A DNA stretch of 64,000 nucleotides, taken from positions 1,116,001 through 1,180,000 of the forward strand of contig NZ_CP031376.1 of assembly GCF_003363775.1 (NCBI RefSeq), written 5' to 3'. Positions 19,924 to 31,022 of the stretch are shown here, in pieces (within the stretch, counting starts at the first letter, position 1; every line of letters starts with the position of its first letter). Under the pieces are notes generated by a model that worked only from the letters and a program-made list of their open reading frames with translations, did no database searches and was not told where the DNA came from. The position numbers and the translations under genes are program-made. The DNA comes from Spiroplasma alleghenense (GTDB lineage Bacteria > Bacillota_I > Bacilli_A > Mycoplasmatales > Mycoplasmataceae).

Positions 19924-22077
19924 TTAACTTCTTCTTTCTCTCACTTTTAAAGTGATTTTTTTCTCCTCTGATAATTCGTTTAGATATCTAGTTGTTTCTG
20001 CTCTACGGAATAATAATTTACTTTTACTTGAGAAACGACTAACAACTACATCAGGGTTTGCTTGTTTTGCATGAACATTTGAAACAATTACAAATGGTGC
20101 ATAGATTCCAATACCCATTCCGAATAAAATCATTGCTAGGAACAGTGCTCCTATATCTCCTCCACTGGCAATGTATGGTCCAATTATTGAAGGAGTTGTT
20201 CATGGGGTAATAACGTATAATGGGGTTACAAATCCTCAACTAGTTGCTAAGTAAGCTGTAATTGTTAGAAGTTGTGATCCTAATACTAATGGGATTGCTA
20301 AGATTGGGTTAAGAACAACTGGTAGTCCAAACATTACTGGTTCAGAAATATTAAATAATGCTGGAATAGTTGCTACTAACATAATTGATAAGTGATCTTT
20401 TCTTCTTGAGAAAATGAATAATGATGCAACAATAATAATGTTATTCATTGGTAGGATGTATGAATCCATAAACGTTGAAGTTACGATTCATATTGGATCT
20501 TGACCTTGAGCTACTAAAGCTGCATTTTCAGTCAAGTGTTGTAGATAAACTGGTCCAACAATGGGTCCAATCATATTTTGACCATGAATTCCAAATACTC
20601 AAAGTCCATCTGCAATAATTCTAATTAATAAGGCTCCCCCAAGTGATTCAATTCCACTTGATAAAGGTTTTTGCACAGCTATTTCAATAATTTCTTTCAG
20701 GTTTTTACCCGCAAAGAATAGTAAGGAGAATGAAAACGAGGCAAAAACAAATGTTACTAAAAAGAAAGGAATAATAACGTTAAATGATTTGGCTACAGCC
20801 GTTGGTACTTGTTTAGGCATTTTGATTTTTAATCAAGTAGGTTTTAAGAACAGACGGTAAAGTTCAATTCCCCCAATACCTGTAATTATTGCTAAGAACA
20901 TTGATGAAGAACCAAGTTCAGCAAAATTAACAAACGTTCCAACAATATCTAATCCTCCAGATTCTGTTAGAGAACCTGTCATAATTGGGGTGAATATAAT
21001 GAATGCTGAAAGTCCAACTAATCCAGATTCAATTTTGCCAAATTTATAACGGTCACCAAGAACAGCAGCTATGGATACTGACAATGCTAGACCCATAATA
21101 CCTAAAGTGGCGTTATTTACAAGCCCTCCAATTTGTTTAAAATTTGTTAGTCCCTGAGTTTCGCTAACTCCAAAGGCGTGTAACAACCCTCCTTGAGATG
21201 TTGATAGAATAACACTATTTAATAAAATTCAAAATGCAGCTACTAAAGTGTATGGCATCATGTAGATTAAACTAGTTTTAATGGCGTGCATGTGTCTTTG
21301 TTGGTCAAATTTAGTTACACCACTATTAACTCCGGCTAAAAATTGATTTGATCATCATTTTCTATTACCTGGTTTATTGCGATTTAGCATTGCAGCGAAT
21401 TTTTGCTCACGCTTAGCTTTGTAATCATTTTTTTTAGCATTAATGAAATTAATTTTTTGAGATAAATCGTCTGCGAATTTTCGATTTAATTTTTTAAATT
21501 CACGAATTTTATTTTTAATTTTAGTTAATTCATTAAAATGCTTAATTGCAATAATTTCTGCTTCTCAATAATCGTTTTCTTTTTGGTAATTCTCTAAAAA
21601 TTTGACTTCTAATTCAGTTTCACTTTTTCTTAAATCTGCTACTTTTTGGTTATTAGATTCAATTTTATCTCCAAATTTTTTATTTAAAGATTCAATAGTA
21701 CTATCAAATTTGGCTATTTTAGATTCGGTCTTTGAATCATATTGCCCTTTCATAGATTCGATATAAATTTGATTTTGATTTTTTCAAACCTGATTAATAT
21801 CGTTGTCATATTTATCTTTAGCTTCTTTTAACTGATTTTTAATAGCAATTACTTGATGATTTTCAGTTTTTTTGTAATCATTAATTTCATTGATATGATT
21901 TTTTAAAAGCTTTGATTTTTGTTCTTTTTCAGTAACTTGGTCAGCTTCAGTCTTCAACTTGGCTTTAAAGTAATCTAAATTGGTCTTAAAATTAGTTTCA
22001 GCTATTTTTAATTCTTTTTCCAAATTAGACTTATCTTGAAGATACTGTTGCTTAATATTGTCATAAGTGTCTTTCAT
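19924..22077 (-). CDS. PTS Lac-family IIC with long N-terminal coiled coil
   Basis: 717 aa, about 270 more than ordinary Lac-family IIC. Residues 1-255 are Lys/Glu/Gln-rich helix without hydrophobic stretches (MKDTYDNIKQQYLQDKSNLEKEL...). The transporter starts near 260 (KWWSNQFLAGVNSGVTKF) with about ten membrane segments and the conserved FNISEPVMFGLPVVLNP. The frame is continuous with six or more TGA-encoded Trp, so the extension is real and not a fusion artefact of two frames. TAGGAGG precedes the ATG. First gene of the operon. Confidence 0.9.
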
Positions 22078-22125
22078 ATTTCCTCCTATACATATTTATT
22101 AAATAACATATTATGAAACAAAAAA

Positions 22126-22159
22126 TTAAATAGTGTGAAATTAATTTCACACTATTTAA
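22126..22159 (-). terminator. Terminator after cassette copy B
   Basis: TTAAATAGTGTGAAA / TTTCACACTATTTAA perfect 15-bp stem, followed on the minus strand by TTTTTTG. It separates the beta-glucoside cassette from the glycan operon. The rest of 22078-22311 shows only the leader of the IIC gene. Confidence 0.85.
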
Positions 22160-22311
22160 ATATAATTGATAAATAAATAATAGAAATTTATAACTTTGAG
22201 AAGCATTAACCTTAAACGGTTATTGCTCCAAAAAGTATTAATATGATTTTTAGTTGCAAAAAATTTTAAAGAAAAAAATGAAGCAAGTTGATTCAATCTT
22301 GCAAATAAAAT

Positions 22312-23721
22312 TTACCCCAATTTCTCCCCATTACTTTTAATAACCTCTTGGTATCAATAAGAGCTTTTCTTACGATAGCGTTTTAAATCCAAAATTTCTT
22401 TATCACTACGATTAACATAAATAAATCCATAGCGTTTTTTAATTCCTTCATGAGTTGAGACTAAATCTATAGCACTTCAAGGATTATAGCCAAATACTTG
22501 TACTCCATCATTGATAGCTTCTTTGATTTGAAAGATATGTTCTTGGTAGTATTTAATACGATAATCATCATTGATTTGATGATTTTTATCTAAACTATCA
22601 TAACCCCCAATCCCATTCTCAGTTACTAGTAATGGTAAGTTATAACGTTCATAGATTTCTTTTAAAGTATTTTTAAAACCAATAGGATCTATTTCTCATC
22701 CAAATTCAGTTTTATTTAAACTATCATTGCTAACTTGTTGATACATTCCTGCCACACTTCTAACTCGTTGTTGGTCAGTTAATTGACTAAAGTCTAAATC
22801 TGATTCAGGAAATTTCACAGTTGCCGAAGCATAGTAGTTAAAAGCAATAAAGTCAGGTTGAGCTTGTTTTAAGACTTCTAAATCATCCACTTGGATTTCA
22901 AATAAAGCATCTTGTTTTTCTAAGTACGCTAACGCTATGGGATTATAAACTCCTTTTACAGCCACATCCAAGTAAAACCAGTTACGCATAATTCTCATAT
23001 TTAAAGCAGCAGTGGCATCTTCGGGTTTATTTGAATCACTATAAATGGCTGAGATATTTGGTGCGGGTCCAATTTTAGCGTTGGCTAGCATTTTGTGACA
23101 CAACACCATCACCTTTGCTTGGGCCACCATCATATGATGATTTAACTGATAAATACTTTTGAGTTTATTTCCCCCATCAGGTAATTTAACCCCAATAATT
23201 TCACCCAGCATTATCATGATATTTTGTTCATTGATAGTTAACCAGTATTTAACTCTATCCCCATAGTTTTCAAATAGCACTTGAGCATACTTTTCAAAAG
23301 CAGTAATAGTTTCACGATTACTTCAACCACCCTTTTGTTCTAAAGCATCAGATAAATCAAAGTGGTACATCGTAACAATGGGTTCAATCTGATATTTTAT
23401 TAATTCATTAATTAAATCATTGTAGAATTTAATCCCAGCACTATTAACTTCCCCATCACCATCAGGAATAATTCGCGTTCAGGCAATTGAAAAGCGATAT
23501 GATTTTAAACCCATTTCATGCATCATTTTAATATCAGCTTTAAATTTATGGTAGTGGTCAACCGCTACTTTTATATCAGCTAAACTAGCATCTTTAATTG
23601 GTTTAACATCTTGGATAGACAATCCTTTACCATCAACATTTCAAGCTCCCTCAACTTGATAAGCACTGGTGGATGCTCCTCATAAAAAGTCTTTAGGAAA
23701 TGGTTTGTTTAATTTTTTCAT
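22312..23721 (-). CDS. 6-phospho-beta-glucosidase (GH1), copy B
   Basis: 469 aa, complete. [17 protein letters not shown] opening, acid/base in [18 protein letters not shown], and nucleophile in LLVTENGIGG; the C-terminus ends SNGEKLG. It cleaves beta-glucoside 6-phosphates made by the PTS at 23693, whose reading frame overlaps this start by 29 nt. Near-identical to the partial copy at 1-606 and clearly related to the lone GH1 at 46416. Confidence 0.95.
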
Positions 23722-26185
23722 TACTAGCCTCCTTACTTTTCTTTTTAGTTTTAGTTAAATTAAATGGTAATTTATCACAGAGGTTATAGTTAATTTCAAT
23801 TGAGTTTAAACAATTACAATAACCATTTTTTAATTCTGTATAGTTTAAGTAATCAGGATTAATCAACAAACAAGCAGAGATTAGACCATCTACTTCAACT
23901 AATACTTTACCAATATTTTCATCATAGGTTTGTTTTGCTATTTTAGCTTGACTTTCTAATAAAGCAATTTGATCACTTATTTGTTTGATATCCTCATCCT
24001 TATTAAAATCAAGATATAACTGGGCTGTGATATTGTATTTAGCCAAATCCTTATCTTTTAATTTCATTGCTTTTAAATAAAGTTTATCTCTATCAGCTTC
24101 AACCCTATTAACTAGAAGTTGTTTTTTCTGCTCTAGTTTAGCTAATTTAATAACCAATCTCTCATAGACTTTATTATCGGTTAAGTTGGCTTTTTCTAAT
24201 TTCAAAATTGTTTCAAAATTATTTTTTAATTCCACATTTTGATTTTCTGTGATAATATTTTTTAGCACAATTGTGTTCATTTTTTTCAAGCCAGCAATTT
24301 CACTAGGACGTTCTTTGTAAAAACAAATTGTTAATAGTAAAGCTGATCCTAAAGCAATTCCCGCAGCACTTAATCCCATGGCGGTATTTAATGGAGTTCC
24401 AAATCCTAAGTAACTTAGAATTCCTGTTCCCGTTCTAGTTATTTGTTCAGCTCCAACAATTCCAGCAAACATTCCCCCAATAAAGGCTCCTAGACATCCA
24501 TGTAAGAAAGGTCACAGTTTTGGTAAGTTTACCCCAAAGATTGCTGGTTCAGTTATTCCAAAAATAGCTCCTGGAATTGAACCGTATGCTGTTTGTTTGG
24601 TTTTTTGATTACTAGTTCTTAGGGCCACAGCCAGTACAGCCCCAATTTGAGCAAAAACAGCAATGTTAACAGCCACATACATAGCTGAAGGTTGAGCTGG
24701 AATTTGAGTCATTGGTAAACTAACTGCTTGAACTACCGCCACATGAGTTCCAGTTAATACTAATGGTTGTCATAACAAAGCAAAGATTCCTACCCCAATT
24801 CCTATTGGCAATTTTCCTAAGATTAAGACAAATTGTGATAATAGTTGTTCGACTATTTTTAATATTGGACCAACTGTAAACAATGTGACAATAACAGTTA
24901 CCAACATTACTAATCCTGGTCGAAAGACAATGTCTACTGCTGTGGGCATTCATTTTTGAACTCATTTATCAAGATAGTAAACCACAAATCCAGCGGCCAC
25001 CATTGGTAGAACAGTTCCTTCATAACTTTGGATACCTACTGGATTACCAAAGAGATTAAATAAAACCCAACTAGTTCCAAATAAATGGCGACTAGTTAAT
25101 ACCATTCCTACAAAGATTCCCATGATGGGATTTCCTCCCAGATATTTAACAGTATTGTAAATAAAGATTAAACCAATTAATTCCAATCCAACTTTACCAA
25201 CAACATAAAATATTGCCGATCACAAATTTAAGTCCGCAACAGTCTCTCCAAGTCCTGGAGCTTGTAAAACTCCAAAGGCCACCAGCATTGCTTGAATCCC
25301 CCCAAGTATTCCAGTTCCTAAAAGTACTGGAATAGCTGGAGTTACAATTCCTGCAACTGCGGGCATAATTTTTTTACGAAATGGGGTTTTAGTTTTAACT
25401 ACTTTATCATTGCTTGTAGTTTTGTTTTCTAAGATGTTTATTACTTCATCTTTAATTTTATAAACTTCTCCCCCAATAATAACTTGGAGTTCATCCCCAT
25501 TTTGATTCAGACCTTTAACCACTTCAATTTTTTTCAATTCATCGTAGTTAACTAATTTCTGATCAATTATTTTAATTCTCAATCGGGTCATACAGTTATA
25601 AACCGAATTTTGATTGCCTTTGCCCCCAACGGCTGCTAAGATTTGTTCAGCAACCTTTTGATACTTGCCTTTACTTCTAACAATTTCAATAATTTCTTGT
25701 TGATTGATTTTTTCCTCGTATGTTCAAACCCCAATTTTATCTCCTTGTTTCACTTTACCATTTAGTTTTAGTGCTTTAAAAACTCAGTTTTTAGTTGAAT
25801 TAACATCCATTACAATTGGAGTTGCAAGTGAATATTTATTTTTTTTAATTAAGTCAAAATTCACTTCTACAATTGGTGATTTTCAAGTTACGTTATCATT
25901 GACTTGGGCCAGTAATTTATATGGAGCTCCGTTTAAACCAACGGTTTCTAAACCAATGTGCATTAACAATTGCAACCCATCTTCTTGTTCAAAATAGTAA
26001 GCATGTTTGGTGTCGGCTATCAAAGCAATCTTGGCTTGACCAATTGGGGCGTGGAAAATATTTGAACTTGGTTCAATAAAAATTCCTTCACCCAAAGCTT
26101 TAGAAGCAAACGCTTCATCTTGGATCAAAGTTATATCTTTGATGACTCCATCACAGGGAGCATAAAGGTAAACTTCTTTTTTCAT
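23693..26185 (-). CDS. Beta-glucoside PTS IIABC, copy B (intact)
   Basis: 830 aa. IIA (His76 in LLMHIGLE), IIB (Cys198 in NCMTRLR), IIC from about 240 to 600 with GAIFGITEPAIFGV, then a ~200-residue charged helical tail (EKANLTDNKVYERLVIKLAKL...). The domain order IIA-IIB-IIC differs from the common B-C-A order of beta-glucoside permeases. The tail is absent from typical family members. Preceded by AAGGAGG and the palindrome at 26208. Confidence 0.95.
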
Positions 26186-26207
26186 AAATACCTCCTTTAA
26201 ATAGAAA

Positions 26208-26234
26208 AAATTCTATAAATAAATTATAGAATTT
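26208..26234. promoter_or_regulatory. Palindromic operator candidate upstream of PTS copy B
   Basis: Same arms as 4314-4340 (AAATTCTATAA / TTATAGAATTT) but spacer ATAAA instead of CTTAA. Conservation of the arms with a changed spacer supports a dimeric protein site. Confidence 0.6.
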
Positions 26235-26284
26235 GAAATATTTATTAAAAGGATTTTGAAATTGTTCTAATTTTCAAAAGTACT

Positions 26285-27043
26285 TTATAAAAGACTTATT
26301 AGGTGGGTTAATGTATAGTTCATTTGACCATTTCGGATTAAAGCGCGAGTTTTTTTATTACTAATTACGGTTTTATTTAGGAACAAGACTGTATTATCCT
26401 GATTGGGTATTAGTTTAGAAGTTTGAGAACTACTTCCAATAACATCATAGTTAATATTATTTAAGTCTAAAGTTTTCAAGTTTTCAAATAACTCACCGTT
26501 GTCTAAACCAACAAGTAAAACCAGAACTTCATCTTGATTGGTTATCTTATTAATGAAATTACGATCAGTTTTACGGTTAGCTGAAAAATAAACTTGTTTA
26601 TCTTCTCATAAAGCATTAGCAACCAATTGACCATGATGCATTACTTCATAACTTGACAGAATAAATAATTTATCCTTGGATTTAATGTTACTAGCAATCT
26701 TTTGGATTTTATCAAATTGAGCATCAATCTCATCAATAAAGGTATTATGATCGAATTTAGAAACTATTTCATTTTTATTGCTTTCGTTATTAGTGAAATA
26801 GTTATAGTATTCTGATTCAACCATTAATCTAATATAAACTTCTCGATAACCTTCATAGCCAATTCGTTTTGAAAAAGCAGTTAAACTTGATTCTGAAACA
26901 AATGCTTTAGCAGCCAGTTCCTTACTTCTTAAAAAAATGTTTTGGTCAGCGTGCCTAATTATAATTTCTGCCAAATTAGCATCAACTTTATTAACTTTTG
27001 ATGATGCCACATTTTTCAAGACTTCTCTAATTGATTGAAACAT
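26285..27043 (-). CDS. RpiR/MurR-family transcriptional regulator, copy B
   Basis: 252 aa, HTH_6 plus SIS domain, differing from copy A by only a few residues (for example ASSK for AASK near position 15 and NADQ/HADQ). Leader and ribosome site AGAGGTGATTACATG are the same. Presumably both copies recognise both palindromes, so the two cassettes are cross-regulated. Confidence 0.92.
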
Positions 27044-27079
27044 GTAATCACCTCTTTTGTATTTTACTATAAAGATTTC

Positions 27080-29107
27080 CTAAGATTCCTCAAAAATTGT
27101 AATCAATTTTGGTAACATGTTGGATCAATCATCATTTAGAATGACTTGATTTCCTTTTCCGTTCATTCTAGGGTTTAATGAACTTTTTTCGTCATAAATA
27201 TAATTAATGGCTTCGGTTTGCTTTATTTGATAATAAATATTTTCGTGGATTAAAATAAAATCTTTTTTTAACAAATTTACCAGTCATTTTGTTTCGTCTT
27301 CTGATACAACATCACCCTCCATCATTATGCGGTGGAAAAAATCTGCAATAAAGTTAAACCCCTCTATTTTTAGAAAAAATTTTATAAATTTATTAATATT
27401 TTGTTCCTTATTTTCTCTAATCAAGTTTGACATAATTATTTTATTATTATGGTCTTTGAAAATATCTCCATCAATTTTAATTAAATTGATACCTTTTTTG
27501 GAGTAATTGCCTAAAACTTCTATATCTTCATTATTTCAATGTTCTCTAATTATTTCAAAATTTTTCATAAGTTCAAAAAAGTCATCTATATTAAAATCTT
27601 TTTTTAAAAAATAATCTCCTTCAAAAAATAATGATGATCACATATTATTAAAATTGTTGATAAAATCGTGCTTATGTCTATAATTTTTAAATCCAATTTT
27701 TCCTAATAAAAATTCCTTAATTTCATGCGCTTGTCTCTTAGTGGTGCTTTCATAAAATAATTTTCAATCCGATTCAAATATTTGTTTAGAATAAAATTCG
27801 CTCGAAATTTTGGTTTCATTTAATGTTATCCATCTTTTAAACAATTTTTCAAAATTTAAAAGGCCTGAATAAGAGTATTTGAAAGAGTCTTTTTCAAAAA
27901 ATAATTGAAAGCAATTTTCCAAATCATAAGTTTCTATTTTTTCAACCAAGGTTTTAGGGTTTAATATAAATTCAAAAATAAATTCCAAATCTTCTTCACA
28001 AGAAAAAACAAAATCACCCATCTTGTTCGATTCGGACCAAATAAATTTAAATTCTTCTTTAAAAAGAACACCTCTATATTTGTCAATTATTGGATTTCTA
28101 GAAACATAAAATAGGTTATTTATATCAGATGAGTTGTTTTCATTAATAAACTTTTTGTCAAGTTCAAAAAGAAGTTCATCGTTGTAGATCTTAGGTTTGT
28201 GTTCAAATTGTTCCAATATTTTGGAATAAAGTCCCTTTTCAAAATGGTATAAATAACTTATAGCTATAATATTTTTTATTTTAAAAAATTTTTCTATTAT
28301 TTTATTTTTATCAACTTTATCAAGATTGTCAAAAAGAGCGATAAACTTTTCTATTTCTCTAAACTTGTCGCTTTTTTTTACTCTTTCTACAAATTCATAG
28401 TCTATATTTTCACTCAAAATAATACTACTGTTTATTTTTTTTAGAACATCCTCCTGACTTGGTTTTTTAAGAAATACCTTATCAAAATTTTTTGACTCAA
28501 AATCTATACTTAATAGATCACATTCAGAACTATCAATCATTATTAAAACCGTCTTCTTGTTTTTATTTAATAATCTTTCAAATAAATTATAAATCTCTTT
28601 TTTCTTATCAAGCGAACTTATTCTATTTAAGTCGTCAACCACCACTCACATGCATTTTCTAATTTTTTTTGATAATACATTCATATCGTTTAGATAAAAT
28701 AGTTTTCAAATCAAGGTGATGATAAAAAGGGCTATAGAAATTCCGATTGGTATGCTAATATAAACTAATTCCACTTTTTCAATAAAATTAATAAAAAAAA
28801 CAGAGATCGTGGCAATAAGTGCTACAGCAAAATTTAAAACAGAAATTATTGAAACGAAAAAAGGACCTTTACTTCATCCCCATACTGCTCATTTTGGAAA
28901 ACAAGTTTTTAATACAGTTTCTGCAACATTGTCTGAGTTTGCCAAAATATTTGCATCGACTCTCAAAATTTTTTTCTTATTATCTAAAAATTCATTAATA
29001 GAGGTAGTCTTTCCACTTCCGAATTCCCCTTTTATCAGTATCCGTTGTTTTTTACCTTCTTCGTTTATTTTGTTTTTATAGTCTTGGCTTTTTCTTGCTA
29101 TTTCCAT
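27080..29107 (-). CDS. KAP-family P-loop NTPase
   Basis: 675 aa. Walker A GEFGSGKTTS at 27-36; two membrane helices at about 82-107 and 115-139; Walker B VVVDDLNRI at 155-163. Two membrane segments placed between Walker A and Walker B are the defining feature of membrane KAP NTPases. The C-terminal ~500 residues are charged helix without known motif. AGAGGTGATTA precedes the ATG. Bacterial KAP proteins include phage-exclusion proteins such as PifA (family knowledge), so a defence role is plausible. It occupies the slot beside rpiR that holds an unrelated gene in copy A. Confidence 0.8.
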
Positions 29108-29276
29108 TATTAATCACCTCTATTTATATAATATTATATTTATATATAATTATCTTATTTTAATTAAAAGTTTATATTTCATTATTTAGAATCTTTTAAA
29201 ATTCTTGGTTGTTTATAAATAAAAACGAACAAGTAATTTAGTTTTAAACAAAAATTAAGGTTATACTTCTAATTAT

Positions 29277-29305
29277 TTTACTCTTTCATTGATATTTAGT
29301 ATAAT
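29277..29305 (+). promoter_or_regulatory. Promoter of lipoprotein gene 29334
   Basis: TTTACT and TATAAT with 17-bp spacing, nearly identical to 6189-6217. Confidence 0.7.
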
Positions 29306-29333
29306 TAATATATAAAATAACAGTGAGTCAATC

Positions 29334-29933
29334 ATGAGAAAAATCTTAAGTACTCTATCAATCCTTATACCAACCTTAGTAGCAAGCAATAGAGTTGTAT
29401 CGTGTATAGGTAGAACCGATATTAATAAAAATGTACAAGTTCGAGATTTAGGATATTTAGAAAATCTTAAAAGCGAAACAGTTCTGAACGCCTTTAGAGA
29501 GAAAAATCCCAGAGCCCAACATGATTACTTAATTTTTGGTGGAGATACCCATAAAGGAGTTATTAGATCCTATGCAACAAAAGCTTATAAAGGAGAAATT
29601 AACGTTACTTATACTACTAAAATTAGTTTTATGAAGATTAATAGTGAAGATGAATACTTTTGTGAAATTAATAGTTTTGAGGATGAGTGTGTTGTTGAGG
29701 CAAAACTACTAGTACCCAAAGAAGAAATTAGCGAGCAAGATAAGATTGATTTCAGCTTCGCTGTTAAGGATGATTTGTCACTAAGATATGAGTTAATAGA
29801 TGACCTGGATGTGAAAATATACTTTTTTATTGATAAGAATAAGCCCTTTAAAAATAAAGATACTAACCGAGTTTACATTAGGTGATATGGTAACTGAGTC
29901 TGAATATCTGAAATTTATGTTGATATAAAATAA
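29334..29933 (+). CDS. Lipoprotein, close relative of 6246
   Basis: 199 aa. Signal peptide MRKILSTLSILIPTLVAS, lipobox RVVSC, then GRTDINKNVQVRDLGYLENL and LNAFREKNPRAQHD. C-terminus WYGNWVWISEIYVDIK with TGA-encoded Trp. The promoter, leader and 5' half closely match 6246-6851, so the homology between the two loci resumes here after the variable slot. Function unknown. Confidence 0.85.
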
Positions 29934-29935
29934 AA

Positions 29936-29963
29936 AATAGCACGAAAAAATTTTCGTGCTATT
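29936..29963 (+). terminator. Hairpin after lipoprotein 29334
   Basis: AATAGCACGAAAA / TTTTCGTGCTATT 13-bp stem just behind the stop; the T-run is weak (CAAATTT). Confidence 0.6.
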
Positions 29964-30072
29964 CAAATTTATGCACATAATAGATACACTAATTTTAGAA
30001 CTTTCAATTTCTAACAATTATAATGATTTTAACCAATAACGTGTCAGAATTGAAATACAAAATTTAAATTTG

Positions 30073-30906
30073 CTATTTTTTAACAAATTGAAGATTGTAA
30101 ACGAACAGTTGATTTTTTGCACTTGCTCAATAAGCATTTCATGCAGTTGCATAAGTCTCTGTTTCTACATCAAATTGCAGAGTGATTGTGTCTCCGGCTC
30201 ATCTATATCCAAAGAATCCATATGATTTCATATAGTTTACATTGTTATATATTCTAGAGTAAAGCATTGTTCTTGACATGCTAGATGAATTCATTATGTA
30301 AGTTTTTTTCTTCGTAACTATTTTATCTTTGTTTTCCTTTATATTATTTTTTGTATTATACTTTATGACACCATCATCGCCATAATCGTTATGATATCAA
30401 TCGCCGTGTTTTTGTCCCTTACCATTTTCCCAGGTTTTTGCTATTCATTCAAATTGAATAAAACCAAAGTAATCTAAAAATTTTTCTTTTCCAAGATATG
30501 GTGTATATTCAATTTCTACCGCCTCCTTATCACTTTGCTTCGAGTCGTATGCATGGGCGTATAATTCCTTTGTTTGCAAATCATATTTAAATGATAGTTC
30601 ACTTGAATAAGTTACATATTTTGTTCCAAAATAAATTCTTGAATCTTCATTTGCTGTAACTCTAACACCACCATAAGACATTGAAGTGTAATGAATCTGG
30701 GTTGTATCGATCGAATATTTTTTTTCTAAATAATTATTCAATTTGGTTTCGCTTACATCAGTAATTTTGCCAAAATCATTTTCTTTTATTAAGATATTTA
30801 AGTCTTGATAGTTTTTTTCCTGTAATAATTCCGTGTTTGATAATTGAGCCATTCCAAATATAGATGGACCAGTTTGAATTGCTGCCAATAAAATTTTAAA
30901 GTACAT
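30073..30906 (-). CDS. Secreted or membrane-anchored hypothetical protein
   Basis: Not recognised. 277 aa with a hydrophobic N-terminus (MYFKILLAAIQTGPSIFGMA) that could be a signal peptide or anchor; no lipobox Cys. The mature part contains IKENDFGKITDVSETKLNNY, beta-rich stretches (SRIYFGTKYVTYSSELSFKY) and a Trp/Tyr-rich end (YGFFGYRWAGDTITLQF). The start FKILL recalls the surface protein at 50948. Lies downstream of the ABC-2-like permease in the same direction, after 116 nt. Confidence 0.75.
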
Positions 30907-31022
30907 TTTTTCTCCTTTTACAAATTACTTTATTACACCCTTAAAATAATTTTTAAAAGTATAATAATTTAATTATATCATTTAATTTATAATATTACTA
31001 ATAAAGAGATATATAAAATATT

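Larger units (their letters stand above)
22312..27077 (-). repeat. Duplicated bgl-PTS-rpiR cassette, copy B
   Basis: Intact counterpart of 1-5175, in direct orientation about 22 kb away. It supplies the reference that fixes the IS boundaries and the expected protein lengths in copy A. Confidence 0.95.
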
